Under the pieces are notes generated by a model. That model saw only the letters and a list, made by a program, of their open reading frames with translations, did no database searches and was not told where the DNA came from. Shown in pieces: positions 1 through 7,182 of a stretch of DNA of 33,755 bases. Source of the stretch: Paracraurococcus lichenis (GTDB lineage: Bacteria > Pseudomonadota > Alphaproteobacteria > Acetobacterales > Acetobacteraceae); NCBI RefSeq assembly GCF_030657435.1, contig NZ_JAUTWS010000057.1, forward strand, positions 1 to 33,755, read 5' to 3'. Within the stretch, counting starts at the first letter, position 1. Each line of letters begins with the position of its first letter. Made by a program: the position numbers and the translations under genes.

Positions 1-56
1 AACAACTGGGGAATTTTCGTCCAGCACTCCTGGGGAATTTTCGACCAGCATTGACA
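1..56. mobile_element. IS21-like element terminus (partial)
   Basis: Two imperfect direct copies of a motif reading CTGGGGAATTTTCG(T/A)CCAGCA lie at about 6-27 and 30-51 and are followed by TTGACA. Multiple short repeats near the ends, with this GGGGAATTTT core, are typical of IS21-family termini. The element body would lie left of position 1, outside the window. No istA or istB coding sequence is visible here, so the family call rests only on the terminal repeats. Confidence 0.5.
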
Positions 57-224
57 CCAGAACTTGGGAACGCGTTGGGCCCAGCCAAACTGCCGCGTGC
101 ATCCCGACGATGAGGCGCGGGTGCGCGGGCTACTGCCGCAGGCGAGCCGAAGCGGTCGTGGAACCTGGGCGCGGAGCGGGGCATCGCCTAGGGTGCGACT
201 ACGCTCCCACCAGGAGACGCTGCA

Positions 225-695
225 ATGTTCGTCCGCTGCGCCTGTGAGCGCGACGCGGCGCAAGCATCCGAGGTCACCCGCCGGTCGATCGCCGAACTCT
301 GCACAGCGGAATACCGGGGTAACCCGCTGGTCCTCGCCGGCTGGCTCGCCGACAAGACGCCGGCGGACTTCCGTCGCTGGATCGGCAGCGCCGACCGGGC
401 CGTCTGTGTCGCAGTGTGGGAGGACGGGCAGATCGCCGCGGTGGGCATGGTCGCCTGGCGCGGCGAGATCCTGCTGAACTTCGCGGCGCCCGAGGCGCGG
501 TTCCGCGGGGTGAGCAAGGCGCTGATGGCGCACATGGAGCGCCACCTGCGCGACCGCGGCGTGAAACAGGTCGTCCTCTTCAGCACGCACGTTGCGCGGC
601 GGTTCTACGGCGCGCTCGGCTATGCCGAAGTCGCCCGGAGGGAGAGCCGGTTCGGCACACTCGACATCATCGAGATGGCGAAGCCGCTCGGGTAA
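225..695 (+). CDS. GNAT family N-acetyltransferase
   Basis: This 156-residue protein is the length of a single GNAT domain, which transfers an acetyl group from acetyl-CoA to an amine. The substrate cannot be read from sequence. The acetyl-CoA-binding region is seen as the ARFRGVSKALMAHMERHLRDRG stretch near residues 90-112 (a variant of R/Q-x-x-G-x-G/A). It is followed by the RRFYGALGY motif near residues 125-134 that is usual before the last strand. The ATG at 225 has an AGGAGA-type ribosome site about 8 nt upstream, which supports this start. The gene stands alone and converges with the hydrolase at 832-2394. Confidence 0.85.
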   Translation: MFVRCACERDAAQASEVTRRSIAELCTAEYRGNPLVLAGWLADKTPADFRRWIGSADRAVCVAVWEDGQIAAVGMVAWRGEILLNFAAPEARFRGVSKALMAHMERHLRDRGVKQVVLFSTHVARRFYGALGYAEVARRESRFGTLDIIEMAKPLG

Positions 696-818
696 GGACC
701 GCTGCCCCGCCTACCCCGATCCTTGGCCGCCCCGGTCAGCGCCGTCGAACTCCGGTCGACCATGCCCTGCCAGCTCCGCCGCCAGAGGCATTCGCACCGC
801 TGCTCTCGTCTCCCGTGG

Positions 819-846
819 GGCCCGCCTTGCCTCAACGTGGCGGGCC
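819..846 (-). terminator. Hairpin at the 3' end of the hydrolase gene
   Basis: An 8-bp perfect inverted repeat (GGCCCGCC at 819-826 and GGCGGGCC at 839-846) flanks a 12-nt loop and overlaps the hydrolase stop codon at 832-834. It lies between two convergent genes and could end transcription from either side. No clear U-tract follows, so a terminator role is inferred. Confidence 0.4.
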
Positions 847-2394
847 GGCCGGCGCCCGGGCGAAGATCGGCGAGGCCGCGGCATCGTTGACGATGACCGC
901 CGCATCCTCCGGCAGCAGGAAGCCTTCCTGGACCGCAGCAGCGGCGGCGGTGCGGATACGGTTCACGTAATCCGCATTGTCCCTGTAGCGCTCCGCGAGG
1001 CTCGCCGGCCCCGGCGAGCCGGGAGCCCGGCCTTGCGGGAAGGCCAGATAGGTCCCGACCAGCGAGCAGCTGAAGCTCGGCGGCTGGTTCTGCGCACCAT
1101 GGACCCCGAGCGGCACGGCGATGTCCGGCAGGCGGATGCCACCGACGGCGTTGCCGTCGGCGTCGCGGCGGGGCACCTGCACCACGGCCTCCGGCAGGGC
1201 CTTCGGGGCCTGCAGCACGGTCGGATCCTCCGGTGCGGGCTCCAGCGGCATCAGCGTGGTCGGTGGTGGCGCGACATTGCCGGTCACCCAGCGGTCGAGG
1301 TGCAGCAGCGTCGCGCGGGCGACCGGTGCCCAGTCGAGACGCCCGGGCGGCAGGCTGCAGCCCTCCGCCCTGGGCACGGTCGCATGCGCCGCGCCGGCGA
1401 CGTCGTACATCCGGACATTGGCGGGCAGCGGCAGGTCGGCGGTACCCCGGGCCCCGGTGCGGCCGAGCGAGGCGCGGATGGAATAGTAGTCCACCTGCGT
1501 GTTGATCAGCAGCATCTTCGGCGGCACTTCGCCGCGCGCCTCGGCCTTGGCGACGATCTCGCCGATGGTGAGCGGGCCGTCATGCACGCCGGGGAACTCG
1601 GGCTGGGCGAAGCTCGGCGCGCCATCAGCGCTGGAGCCCGGGCCGGTGCCGGAGCGAAGGATCGGCAGCAGGCCAGCGCCGGAGACGAAGACATGCATGC
1701 CGTCGAAGACCCGGCGGCCCTCGGCCTGGTTGAAGCCGTGCAGCAGGAAGGTCTTCAGGAAGCGGCCGTCCTGCGACTTGCCGCTGGCCAGCGCCCGGCT
1801 GATCCGCCCGGCCAGCGGGTTCGGCGTGCCTGTGGCGTCGGCTGCAGCATGCGCCAGGAAATCCCCGGCATCGCGGATAATGGCGAAGCCGACGCCCTCG
1901 ACGAAGCGCCGCTTGCCCTCGGCATCGGTGAAGGCGGGCAGTTCGGCGCCCTGGCCGAGTTCCCAGTGCACCTCGGCGATGGCAAAGCCCTGGTCCTCGA
2001 GGAAGCCGGTCCCGGGCTCGAGATTGCCGGACTGCGAGGGCAGGCCGCGTGGGCTGTTGTACAGCGCGTTGGCATAGGGCTTGCCGCGGTTCGGCACATC
2101 GAGCAGCAGGGCGCCGTTGCCGCGGGCCGGATCGGTCGGGAGGAACAGGATAATGCGGGCGGCATACTCGACCATGCCGCGCGTGTTGCGGGTGGCCTTC
2201 TCGAGGTCGGGAATGGTGCCGGCATCGGGTGGCAGCTCGCCATGGATGCGGCCGTCCCAACGCTGGTAGTCGCCGGCGCGGAAGCTGCCATAGGGCTGCT
2301 TCGTGGTGATCTCGAGACGCGTCACCTTGGCCGCGGCAGGGCTGGCGAGGCCGGCAAGGAGGAGTGCGGCGGCGAGGCGGGCGAGGGGCGTCAT
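832..2394 (-). CDS. Exported alpha/beta hydrolase domain protein (Abhydrolase_10-like)
   Basis: The 520-residue protein starts with a signal peptide (basic start, hydrophobic LAAALLLAGLAS, cleavage near ASPAAA at about residue 22), so it is probably periplasmic or secreted. The body resembles the large 'alpha/beta hydrolase domain' family. A GKSQDGRFLK nucleophile-elbow-like motif near residue 207 offers the likely catalytic serine. A GAAHAT segment further on is a candidate for the catalytic histidine. The substrate is unknown; esterase or lactonase activity is plausible. The reading frame is open for about 240 codons upstream, but the ATG at 2394 was chosen because it gives the signal peptide and has an AGGACA ribosome site about 5 nt away. 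Confidence 0.8.
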   Translation of the reverse strand: MTPLARLAAALLLAGLASPAAAKVTRLEITTKQPYGSFRAGDYQRWDGRIHGELPPDAGTIPDLEKATRNTRGMVEYAARIILFLPTDPARGNGALLLDVPNRGKPYANALYNSPRGLPSQSGNLEPGTGFLEDQGFAIAEVHWELGQGAELPAFTDAEGKRRFVEGVGFAIIRDAGDFLAHAAADATGTPNPLAGRISRALASGKSQDGRFLKTFLLHGFNQAEGRRVFDGMHVFVSGAGLLPILRSGTGPGSSADGAPSFAQPEFPGVHDGPLTIGEIVAKAEARGEVPPKMLLINTQVDYYSIRASLGRTGARGTADLPLPANVRMYDVAGAAHATVPRAEGCSLPPGRLDWAPVARATLLHLDRWVTGNVAPPPTTLMPLEPAPEDPTVLQAPKALPEAVVQVPRRDADGNAVGGIRLPDIAVPLGVHGAQNQPPSFSCSLVGTYLAFPQGRAPGSPGPASLAERYRDNADYVNRIRTAAAAAVQEGFLLPEDAAVIVNDAAASPIFARAPAGPPR

Positions 2395-2765
2395 GCGTGT
2401 CCTGCCGTTTCCTTGGGGGGCTTGTGCCGAGCCTATGCGTGACGCCTCGGCTTCGCCAGCAAGGCATGCGCTCGGTACGACGCCGACCGGTGCCAGCTGA
2501 CCGCATCGGCGAGGTGGCGCACACCGCGGCATGACGCGGCGCCGTGGCGGCCATAGGCAGCACCCGCCATGGCAGCGGTCCACCCTGCCTGGACGATGCG
2601 AGCTCATCCCGACCACCTCTCCGGCCATGGCGCGCCCACGGCGACGCTGGTCTGCACCGCAGGTGGCCGCGTGCTGCAGAAGAGCTGTACGAAGGGCGTC
2701 ACGCTGGCGATGGTGCCGGGCACGGGCCTCGGCGTCACCGTCAATCTCGCCGACGATGCCGACGC
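2395..2765. other. Gene-poor stretch before an ISKra4 remnant
   Basis: About 370 bases with no recognisable gene. A plus-strand reading from 2569 gives a short protein-like stretch rich in Thr, Val and Ala with two cysteines. It runs into the ISKra4-like end at about 2766 and may be the head of a gene cut by that insertion, but there is no recognisable domain. Confidence 0.3.
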
Positions 2766-3090
2766 GTGCAGTTCGGGGGTGGGGACCGCCACGAGATTGG
2801 GTGCGAGCTGGATGGGGTAGTGCCGGGTCAGTGTTCCCGTCGAGGTAGAGGCGCGTGGCCTGGATTGTGAAGCTGGTGAGCGTCGGAGCCGCGGGCGGAG
2901 AACACAGCACTGAGGTCATGCAGATCGCCAGACCTGACGAGCTTACCGAGCTGGCCAGCCTGGGTCTCACCTTGGCCGAAGGCAGCGGCTCCTGGCTGGC
3001 GTGCAGCGGGAGATCGCCGCCGCGCAGGCCCGCGTTCATGTCCTGCGCCGTCCGCGAATGAGGCCGGGATGGAGAACCTGCGCCGCAGGC
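2766..3090 (+). pseudogene. ISKra4-like transposase, N-terminal remnant with frameshift
   Basis: A GTG at 2855, preceded by GAGGTAGAG, opens a reading beginning VAWIVKLVSVG and continuing through IARPDELTELASLGLTLAEG. This matches, nearly residue for residue, the start of the second ISKra4-like fragment at 8880-9152. After about residue 48 the frame slips: the continuation VQREIAAAQARVHVLRRP is in another frame from 3001. Family similarity is lost by about 3090, so the catalytic part is missing. The upstream segment from about 2766 (TTCGGGGGTGGGGACCGCCA) resembles the GGGGGTCTGCCACCGAGA segment at the other copy and is probably the element end. Confidence 0.7.
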
Positions 3091-3292
3091 GGTCCCCGAG
3101 GACATTCGCGGCATGCTCGTCTCTGCCGGTTATGGCGGGGAGAGCGTCGTCTTCAGGCACCCTACCGACCAGACCTTCTACGACGCCATCTCTAACATCA
3201 CCGTCGCAGCGCTCCTTTCTCGGCCCGTTGAGAAAGCCGTCGGTCAGTCGAGCGGGCCTGGCGCAATGTTGAAGGCGATGGCCGTGGTCTGA
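3062..3292 (+). other. Unidentified open frame after the ISKra4 remnant
   Basis: An open frame with no obvious start runs from 3062 to a TGA at 3290-3292. Its protein reading is ordinary-looking (for example MLVSAGYGGESVVF, then TFYDAISNITVAALLSRP). It could be a piece of a former gene captured between two transposase remnants. I do not recognise the family, and it overlaps the tail of the IS1182-like remnant on the other strand. Confidence 0.2.
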
Positions 3293-3570
3293 TCGCCAGC
3301 GACGACGATCAGAATGATGACCAGGCCATCGTCCGGCGTGTCGATCGCAGTAAGCAAGGTCGAAACCCTGGCCTGGAAGCCTCGAGGAGTCCCCGCCCCC
3401 GTCAGCAGCCGCATGATCAGGCCGAGGTTGTAGCCGGCGACGTGGATCGGATAGCGCCTGTGCAGGTTCTCGCGCCCGCGCAGCCAGGCTCGGCGCATGC
3501 CACCGCGGTCTCGAAGCAGCGTGAAAGGAACTCGAGCGTCAATTCACGCCGCCAGGTTTGGCGCGAACGC
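3244..3570 (-). pseudogene. IS1182/DDE transposase, C-terminal remnant
   Basis: The minus-strand reading from 3498 to 3244 contains MRRAWLRGRENLHRRYPIHVAGYNLGL followed by MRLLTGAGTPRG. This is the characteristic C-terminal end of IS1182-type DDE transposases, where a GGMRR-x-WLRG-x-EN segment is followed by a His-x-Ala-Gly-x-Asn-Leu-Gly helix. The frame breaks upstream at the place where the family has Glu-Thr-Gly-Gly, and about 25 further codons of similar character can be read in another frame to about 3570. The catalytic N-terminal and middle regions are absent. Confidence 0.6.
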
Positions 3571-3712
3571 TGACAAAGCCGCTCAGGCTGGCCGCGGAGA
3601 AACCGTCCAGGATAGGAAGCTTTATGCCGCCGGGCGGAACTACCGGCGGATCCGCGGCAGCATGGTCATTGGCAAGGGTGTCATTCGCAATAACAATGCA
3701 AACCTTCGGCAT
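3571..3712. other. Short non-coding stretch
   Basis: No convincing gene. Open frames here lack family features and a ribosome site. It separates the transposase remnant from the 3' end of the RTX-type gene. Confidence 0.3.
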
Positions 3713-3731
3713 GCCATGGGCGCTCCATGGC
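3713..3731 (-). terminator. Hairpin downstream of the RTX-type gene
   Basis: A perfect 7-bp inverted repeat (GCCATGG at 3713-3719 and CCATGGC at 3725-3731) with a 5-nt loop sits about 28 nt beyond the stop codon of the RTX-type gene. There is no U-tract, so termination is only inferred. Confidence 0.3.
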
Positions 3732-3758
3732 CTCTAACGCATCGGTGCGCACAGGGTG

Positions 3759-6341
3759 TCAGCCGAACGGGTCGAGGATGACGCCATGACCATAGCCGGG
3801 GTATACGGGCGCCAACGGGACGGTGCCCACGGCAGTGCCGTCACTGACCCAGGCCCACCATCCCAAGGCCTCGGAGCCATCCTCGGGCCGCCCATGGACG
3901 TTGAACACCGCCCGCCCGTCGCCGAGGCCGGTGAGGTACAACGGATCGACATGGCCCACCAACTCGGTGCCGGTGGCGGTTCCGTCGCTGACCCAGAGTT
4001 CTTTGCCGTGCGCGCCATCGCCGGCCGCGAACAACGCCCGCCCGTTGCCGAGGCCGACGAGACCTCCGGGGCCGCTGTAGCCGTCGATGCGCGGATCGAT
4101 GTCCTTCACCAGCCGGGTGCCCACGGTGGAGCCGTCGCTGACCCAGAGCTCGGGACCGTGCACCCCGTCATCCGCCACGAACAGTGCTCGCCCGCCGCCA
4201 AGCGCGACGAAGTCGTGCGGATTGCTCCAGGCCGGCCATCCAGGCGAGCCGCCCGGATTGATGTCGGCCACCAGCCGGGTACCCGCGGCAGTTCCGTCGC
4301 TCGCCCAGAGCTCCTTGCCTTGAGCGCCATCGTAGGCCACGAACAACGCTCGCCCATCGCCCAGCGCGACAAAGTCGTGCGGCCCACCGGCCCAGTCGGC
4401 GGAGCCCGGGTAGATGTCGGCGACCAGCCGGGTGCCCGCGGCAGTGCCATCGCTGACCCAGAGCTCGGGGCCGTGCGCGGCATCCTTGGCCGAGAACAGG
4501 GCCCGACCGTCGCCGAGGGCCACGAAGTTGCGGTCGTCTCTGTCGGTTCCGAACGTGTCGCTGCCGCTCCAGCCTGGATTGATGTCCTTGACCAGTGCCG
4601 TGCCCACGGCGGTGCCATCGGTGACCCAGAGCTCTCGGCCGAGGGTGGTGTCCTCGGCGGCGAACAGCACGCGCCCGTCGCCGAGGCTGACAAAGGCGAG
4701 AAGCGGCGGCACGCCGGCGACCGAAGCGAAGGATCTGATCAGCTCGGTGCCCGTCGTCGTGCCGTCGGTCACCCAGAGGCTCAATCCCACCTCGCCCTGG
4801 TCATGCTGGACGCCGAACACGGCATGCCCGTTGCCAAGATCGGTGATGTTGTGGGGAGGATCGGCGGTTGGTCCGCTGCTCCAGGAGCCCGCCCGAGGCT
4901 GAAAGCCCGCGCTGGTGTCCCTCACCAGCCGGGTGCCGTCGGCGGTACCGTCCGTGATCCAGAGGGCGGAGCCATTGCCTTCTCTGGTGCCGAACAGAGC
5001 CCGCCCGGCACCGAGGCTGGCGAGGTTGGTGTCTTCGTACTGCCCATAGGTGCTGGGGTGCCACACCATCCAGGTTCCCGCGGCGGTGCCGTCGCTGACC
5101 CATAGTTCCTGCCGGCCGTTGAACATGAAGCGCGGCGCGGTCGGATCCCGAAGCTCGACCGTGCGATCGCTGAACCGCAGCCGCTCGACGTCGGTCAGCG
5201 CGTCGGTGCCTTCGTCGCCGTCCGCCGGGTTCAGGTCACGCACCGCCGCTCGGCCGTCCTCGAGGCGAAGGACTTCGTAGTCGGCGGCGCGGCCGGCATA
5301 GAGGGCGGTATCGCTGCCGCCGCTGCCGGTCAGCTGATCGTTGCCCGCGTCACCTTCGAGGAGGTCGCCACCGCCGGGCGCCCCGCCCGCTCCATCGCCG
5401 AACAAGGCATCATCACCGGCCCCACCGGTGATGGTGTCACTGAGATGGCTCCCATACAGGGTGTCATTGCCATCGCCGCCGTTGAGGGCACCACTCGCTT
5501 CCTCGGCAGCCAGGAGAAGGTCGTCTCCGGCACCGCCGTCGAGCTGATCCGACGCGTACATGTCTGGGCTGCTCGCGCCGCCCGACAGCGTGTCCGCCCC
5601 GGGCCCGCCGGCGAGCACATCGCTGCGCTGGCCACCGGCGATCCAGTCATCGCCGTCTCCACCCGCGACAGTGGTCCGGATCTCGCCGCCGACCGAGAAC
5701 ACGTCGGCGCCGCCACCGAGATCGACCCAGGCGCTGCTGGACCATCCCGCGTAGCCGCGGGTCAGGCTTGCCGCGACCGCCGAGCCGAAGGTGGGGTCGG
5801 TCGCCGCCGCGGCGTCGACGTCAAGCGGCGAGAGGTGGACCGTATCGTTGCCCTCTCCGGAGGCGACGCGGAACTCCCTCGACCATGGCGTTGCCCAGTC
5901 ATCGTCATTCTGGACGAACTGGATGTTGACCAGGTCATCACCGGCGCCCGTCACGACGTTCCCGCGTTTGGCGCCCAGAAGCTCGACATCCGAGCGTGCG
6001 TCGGAGGTGCGGCCGACGATGGCGTCCACATGCACGAAGCCGCTGAACGTCAGGCTTGCCGCGTCATCGCCCGTTGCGACGGCATTCTTGACGCTGTTCC
6101 AGGGTCCGACGACGTCGAGGACCGTGTGCGCGACGGGATCACTGTCCGTGGTGGCGATGACGTGCCCGCCGAAGAGCGTGTCGCTGCCATCGCTGCCGGG
6201 GGTGTACACCGGCGAGGCGATGGCATTCGGTCGTGGCGGGGCATCGAGGCCGGAGGAGTCCGGCAGCAGGTCCGGATCGGTGCCTGGCAGGTATTTCTGC
6301 AATTCATAGCTGGCGCTGCCAAAGGCAATCTGGACGGACAT
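3759..6341 (-). CDS. RTX (hemolysin-type calcium-binding) protein with ELWVSDGT repeats
   Basis: This 860-residue protein has two repeat regions. Residues about 220-340 carry glycine-aspartate RTX nonapeptides (GGDGDDWIAGG, GGPGADTLSGG, GGAGDDLLL, GGDGNDTLYG, GGAGDDALFGDG, GDAGNDQLTG) that bind calcium and fold after export. Residues about 410-850 carry nine copies of an ELWVSDGTAAGTRLV-type unit, each followed by a DGRALF strand, which should form a propeller-like beta structure. The absence of an N-terminal signal peptide and the RTX repeats point to type I secretion. The C-terminus is unusual for that route because the RTX block is not at the end. No transporter gene is nearby. The start at 6341 (MSVQIAFGS) was preferred to an in-frame ATG at 6374; its ribosome site is weak. 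Confidence 0.85.
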   Translation of the reverse strand: MSVQIAFGSASYELQKYLPGTDPDLLPDSSGLDAPPRPNAIASPVYTPGSDGSDTLFGGHVIATTDSDPVAHTVLDVVGPWNSVKNAVATGDDAASLTFSGFVHVDAIVGRTSDARSDVELLGAKRGNVVTGAGDDLVNIQFVQNDDDWATPWSREFRVASGEGNDTVHLSPLDVDAAAATDPTFGSAVAASLTRGYAGWSSSAWVDLGGGADVFSVGGEIRTTVAGGDGDDWIAGGQRSDVLAGGPGADTLSGGASSPDMYASDQLDGGAGDDLLLAAEEASGALNGGDGNDTLYGSHLSDTITGGAGDDALFGDGAGGAPGGGDLLEGDAGNDQLTGSGGSDTALYAGRAADYEVLRLEDGRAAVRDLNPADGDEGTDALTDVERLRFSDRTVELRDPTAPRFMFNGRQELWVSDGTAAGTWMVWHPSTYGQYEDTNLASLGAGRALFGTREGNGSALWITDGTADGTRLVRDTSAGFQPRAGSWSSGPTADPPHNITDLGNGHAVFGVQHDQGEVGLSLWVTDGTTTGTELIRSFASVAGVPPLLAFVSLGDGRVLFAAEDTTLGRELWVTDGTAVGTALVKDINPGWSGSDTFGTDRDDRNFVALGDGRALFSAKDAAHGPELWVSDGTAAGTRLVADIYPGSADWAGGPHDFVALGDGRALFVAYDGAQGKELWASDGTAAGTRLVADINPGGSPGWPAWSNPHDFVALGGGRALFVADDGVHGPELWVSDGSTVGTRLVKDIDPRIDGYSGPGGLVGLGNGRALFAAGDGAHGKELWVSDGTATGTELVGHVDPLYLTGLGDGRAVFNVHGRPEDGSEALGWWAWVSDGTAVGTVPLAPVYPGYGHGVILDPFG

Positions 6342-6701
6342 GGTTGTCTGCTGCCGCTCTCGGGGCCGCTGCACGTGAATGCGGCGGCCGTGGTCGATGC
6401 CGGTTCGCTAGCATGCAATCGCAGCCGAAAGTTAACCGCGGCGCCTTGACCGGGCATCAGCCTGCCGGCGCGCCGCGGGGCACGGGAGCAAGCCGGCCCG
6501 CAACGACGCCCACCGGGACAACCAACCTCCCGCCTGCACCACGTCCGGTCTGCGTCGATGGCAGGGGTGCCATCGACGAGCGTCCCGAGCTGCCACGGGC
6601 AGAGGCGAGAACTGCGCCCTCGCAGCCTCATGGCGAGCACGGCAGGGTGGATTGTGAGCCAAGCCACATGGGCCGGGTGCCCACCTCGCTACACGGTTGC
6701 C

Positions 6702-7070
6702 ATGCGATTCATAATCGGTCTTCTCATTGCGGTCTCATTCGTCTCGGCGCTGCCCGCCTGGGCACAGGCGCAGACCGGCAGCGTTTCACTGCTCGTGCTG
6801 TCCTGCGAGCGTGGCAACATGTCGGCGTGCAATGCCGTGTTGCCCCTCATCGGGAATGCGTGCCAGCGGGGTCAGCAGCAAGCCTGCAGCCTCCACAAAG
6901 CAATCCGCGTCCGCAGGCAGAGCGGCCATGCGGCCGAAGCGGTCAGCGATCGGACGCTGCACCAGCGCTGCTTCAGCGGCGATGCTGCCGCCTGCAAGCG
7001 CCTGCAGGACGGACCGCAGCGGGACGGCAAGGCGGAACAGCTTCTCGACATCCCCGGGCTGGGCCACTGA
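6702..7070 (+). CDS. Small exported Cys-rich protein with Sel1/Hcp-like motifs
   Basis: The ATG at 6702 begins a clear signal peptide (MRFIIGLLIAVSFVSALPAWAQA, cleavage expected after AQA), giving a mature protein of about 98 residues. The mature part has three motifs of the form C-x-x-G-x-x-x-A-C: CERGNMSAC, CQRGQQQAC and CFSGDAAAC. This spacing resembles the paired cysteines of Sel1-like and Helicobacter cysteine-rich repeat proteins, whose helical repeats are pinned by a disulfide. The protein is much shorter than typical family members, and its function is unknown. It lies just left of an insertion sequence. Confidence 0.65.
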   Translation: MRFIIGLLIAVSFVSALPAWAQAQTGSVSLLVLSCERGNMSACNAVLPLIGNACQRGQQQACSLHKAIRVRRQSGHAAEAVSDRTLHQRCFSGDAAACKRLQDGPQRDGKAEQLLDIPGLGH

Positions 7071-7182
7071 GGTATTGGGACCAGGTGGCGTGCCGTGGCC
7101 TGAGCGCTCGATTGAGGCTCAAACCAATCCGAGATCCGGTCCGGACACGGTCGATTCGGATCACCTGGACTGGGTTGGGATG

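Noticed and set aside
592..2442. A 616-residue plus-strand frame
   Set aside because: It is antisense to the alpha/beta hydrolase gene, has low-complexity Arg/Gly-rich sequence and no domain.
3756..5105. A 449-residue plus-strand open frame with internal repeats
   Set aside because: It is antisense to the ELK repeats of the RTX-type gene; its repeats are only the reverse reading of those units.
3759..5110. Regular repeats that might suggest a CRISPR array
   Set aside because: The repeats are in frame, coding and divergent, with spacing set by a protein unit and no unrelated spacers.
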